Origin: Prevotella sp.
Lineage (GTDB): Bacteria; Bacteroidota; Bacteroidia; Bacteroidales; Bacteroidaceae
DNA length: 23,045 nt
NCBI GenBank assembly: GCA_016291915.1
Contig: JAEEZP010000144.1
Location: 1-23,045 of the forward strand
Direction of reading: 5' to 3'
Shown: in pieces, positions 22,142 to 23,045 of the stretch
Layout of the letters: every line of letters starts with the position of its first letter
Numbering within the stretch: position 1 is the stretch's first letter
Position numbers and translations under genes: made by a program
Notes under the pieces: generated by a model
What the model was told of the DNA's origin: nothing
The model's input: the letters and a program-made list of their open reading frames with translations, nothing else
Databases searched by the model: none

Positions 22142-22172
22142 AACCAATACACAACAGTGTTATCAAAATAAA

Positions 22173-22279
22173 ACGCAATAATATAGCAGATGGCATATGA
22201 CGCTGAAAGCGTCACCGCTCAGCAGCGGTAACCGCGTTGCGGTTATGATGTACACCCGTGCCAACTGCTATATCGTTGC
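22173..22279 (+). mobile_element. MITE/REP-like element with inverted ends and three hairpins (copy D)
   Basis: The left end at 22175-22195 and right end at 22259-22279 are inverted repeats over 21 bases with three mismatches (GCAATAATATAGCAG against GCAACGATATAGCAG). Inside are three consecutive perfect stem-loops: GACGC-TGAAA-GCGTC (22199-22213), ACCGCT-CAGC-AGCGGT (22214-22229) and AACCGC-GTT-GCGGTT (22230-22244). It shares ACGCAATAATAT with copy A and has no coding capacity. It is probably mobilised in trans, for example by a RAYT-type transposase, which is not in the window. Confidence 0.7.
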
Positions 22280-22404
22280 CTAATAAAAACAGTTACAAAA
22301 CTCTCTGCAGGCGGTTCACTTGAAGCCTTGAGCATGCGTCACGACATTGGCGGGAATTAAACCTTTTGGCCCTCGTCGGTTGACTCCGAGGGGCTAACCA
22401 GGGA

Positions 22405-22412
22405 CAAATATA
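22405..22412 (-). promoter_or_regulatory. Possible -7 box toward the MBL operon
   Basis: On the minus strand TATATTTG matches TAnnTTTG. The nearest TTTG-like -33 (22429-22432) is 16 bases away, shorter than usual. A transcript would read through the hairpin element before the MBL gene. Confidence 0.3.
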
Positions 22413-22524
22413 GCGAAACTATTGATAACAAAAAAGTGTTTTGATAAAATATATAGGCTACCAACATTATTTAACAGCTGAAAATCATCATAGGATTATT
22501 CAGATGCAAACAGTACATTCCGGT

Positions 22525-22562
22525 CCGGTAAAAGGCACCTCTTGGCCCGGTAAAAGGCACCT
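22525..22562 (+). repeat. Two 16-bp direct repeats spaced 22 bp
   Basis: CCGGTAAAAGGCACCT occurs at 22525-22540 and again at 22547-22562, separated by CTTGGC. A TACCTTTG (22580-22587), like a plus-strand -7 box, follows soon after. Role unknown. Confidence 0.75.
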
Positions 22563-22788
22563 ATAAACCTGATAATCAGTACCTTTGTAATTTAGGTGCA
22601 CCCGAGATAGAATTAAGGTACCCAACAGGCATTCAACCTATGGCAGGGTTAAGGTAAAATCCATTCAACTTTTTCTAGGGTAGTACACATTTCGAGCAAA
22701 GTGAGACATTGTGACATGTGACTGTGTGACATTAAGGTGGTTGCTTATGAGTTTTTGAGTTTTTGGGTTGATGATTTGAGTTGATGAT

Positions 22789-22860
22789 GGATTTTATGGC
22801 GGATTTTATGGCGGATTTTATGGCCGTTTTTATGGCCGTTTTGATGGCGGATTTTATGGC
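22789..22860 (+). repeat. 12-bp minisatellite, six units
   Basis: GGATTTTATGGC repeats at 22789, 22801 and 22813, then variants CGTTTTTATGGC and CGTTTTGATGGC, then GGATTTTATGGC at 22849. In the minus-strand frame each unit would read Ala-Ile-Lys-Ser/Thr, but the open frame containing it (22732-22965) has no other sign of being a gene. Confidence 0.92.
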
Positions 22861-23009
22861 GGGGGCAGGCACATTGGGAGCCTGTCCCCGGTAATTTCTT
22901 TGAATGGTTCTTTGCTCAGTAAACAAAATGTAAAATCTACTTTCCCACGCACCAACGGAAACCAACGAAAATATCGGCGTTCTACGGCTTTAATCGGTAC
23001 ACGGCCAAT

Positions 23010-23031
23010 TTTCGAAAGTATTTCGAAAGTA
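23010..23031 (+). repeat. 11-bp direct repeat at the window edge
   Basis: TTTCGAAAGTA is repeated head to tail at 23010-23020 and 23021-23031, followed by AGTGAAAGTGC. TTTCGAAA is itself palindromic, so this may be a short iteron or regulator site for a gene to the right, outside the window. Confidence 0.7.
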
Positions 23032-23045
23032 AGTGAAAGTGCAAA

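Larger units (their letters stand above)
22142..23045. other. Gene-free, repeat-rich right end
   Basis: No convincing gene. It holds a 105-bp hairpin element (22175-22279), a hairpin GCCCTCG/CGAGGGGC near 22370-22395, two 22-bp-spaced direct repeats around 22525-22562, a 12-bp minisatellite (22789-22860) and an 11-bp repeat at the very end (23010-23031). A minus-strand frame is open from 23045 to a stop at 22854-22856 and could be the end of a gene lying beyond the window, but it has no recognised motif. Confidence 0.7.

Noticed and set aside
22732..22965. 77-codon minus-strand frame with Ala-Ile-Lys-Ser repeats
   Set aside because: The repeat is explained by the 12-bp minisatellite; the rest shows no gene features.
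22854..23045. Minus-strand frame open to the window edge (FALSLTFEILSKIG...)
   Set aside because: It crosses the 11-bp repeat and ends in CLPPP; no motif, so it is kept only as a possibility in the region note.

Overview
The window looks like a chromosomal segment of a Bacteroidales bacterium, most likely Prevotellaceae. The pointers are: TATCTTTG-type -7 boxes in place of E. coli-like promoters; weak, A-rich start contexts; the gene order ileS - DksA-like - lspA - DUF4296; and families largely confined to Bacteroidetes (DUF4296, DUF4421, calycin-like lipoprotein). No tRNA, rRNA, CRISPR array, transposase, integrase or phage gene was seen.

Layout. (1) 1-2336, plus strand: the 3' end of ileS, a DksA/TraR-like protein with no cysteine, lspA and a DUF4296 lipoprotein, packed as one operon. 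(2) 2337-3624: a gene-free, repeat-rich stretch with a REP-like repeat, a 59-bp tandem repeat, and a 207-bp element whose 34-bp inverted arms enclose a perfect 38-bp palindrome. (3) 3625-4617, minus: a DUF4421 outer-membrane protein, then a gap with a decayed ORF remnant. (4) 5175-10822, plus: M28 peptidase with PDZ, a membrane protein, a surface lipoprotein, a TonB-dependent receptor, a broken flavodoxin-type reductase and an esterase. The lipoprotein/receptor pair, with FRAP and NPEL boxes around a histidine, suggests haem or iron uptake. (5) 10849-11865, minus: a UPF0227 hydrolase and an SMR/Gdx-type exporter. (6) 12335-16840, plus: a tight six-gene run (nitroreductase, CPBP protease, SDR, a conserved small protein, a PheC-like periplasmic lipoprotein, an AlkZ-like winged-helix protein). 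(7) 16890-17659, minus: a C_GCAxxG_C_C protein translationally coupled to a thioredoxin, divergent from yjbQ (18084-18497, plus), which is followed by two unrecognised genes. (8) 19732-22141, minus: MBL-fold hydrolase, NifX/NifB-like cofactor protein, PNPOx-like flavoprotein and ICMT-like methyltransferase. (9) 22142-23045: gene-free, with a 105-bp MITE/REP-like element bearing terminal inverted repeats and three internal hairpins, plus several short tandem repeats.

I see no single clearly new system. The strongest leads are the structured non-coding elements at both ends, the eroding iron/haem-type locus, the MBL-NifX-PNPOx cluster without its usual ATPase partners, and the six-gene redox/aromatic operon. 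Family calls come from remembered motifs and gene order. No database search was possible.
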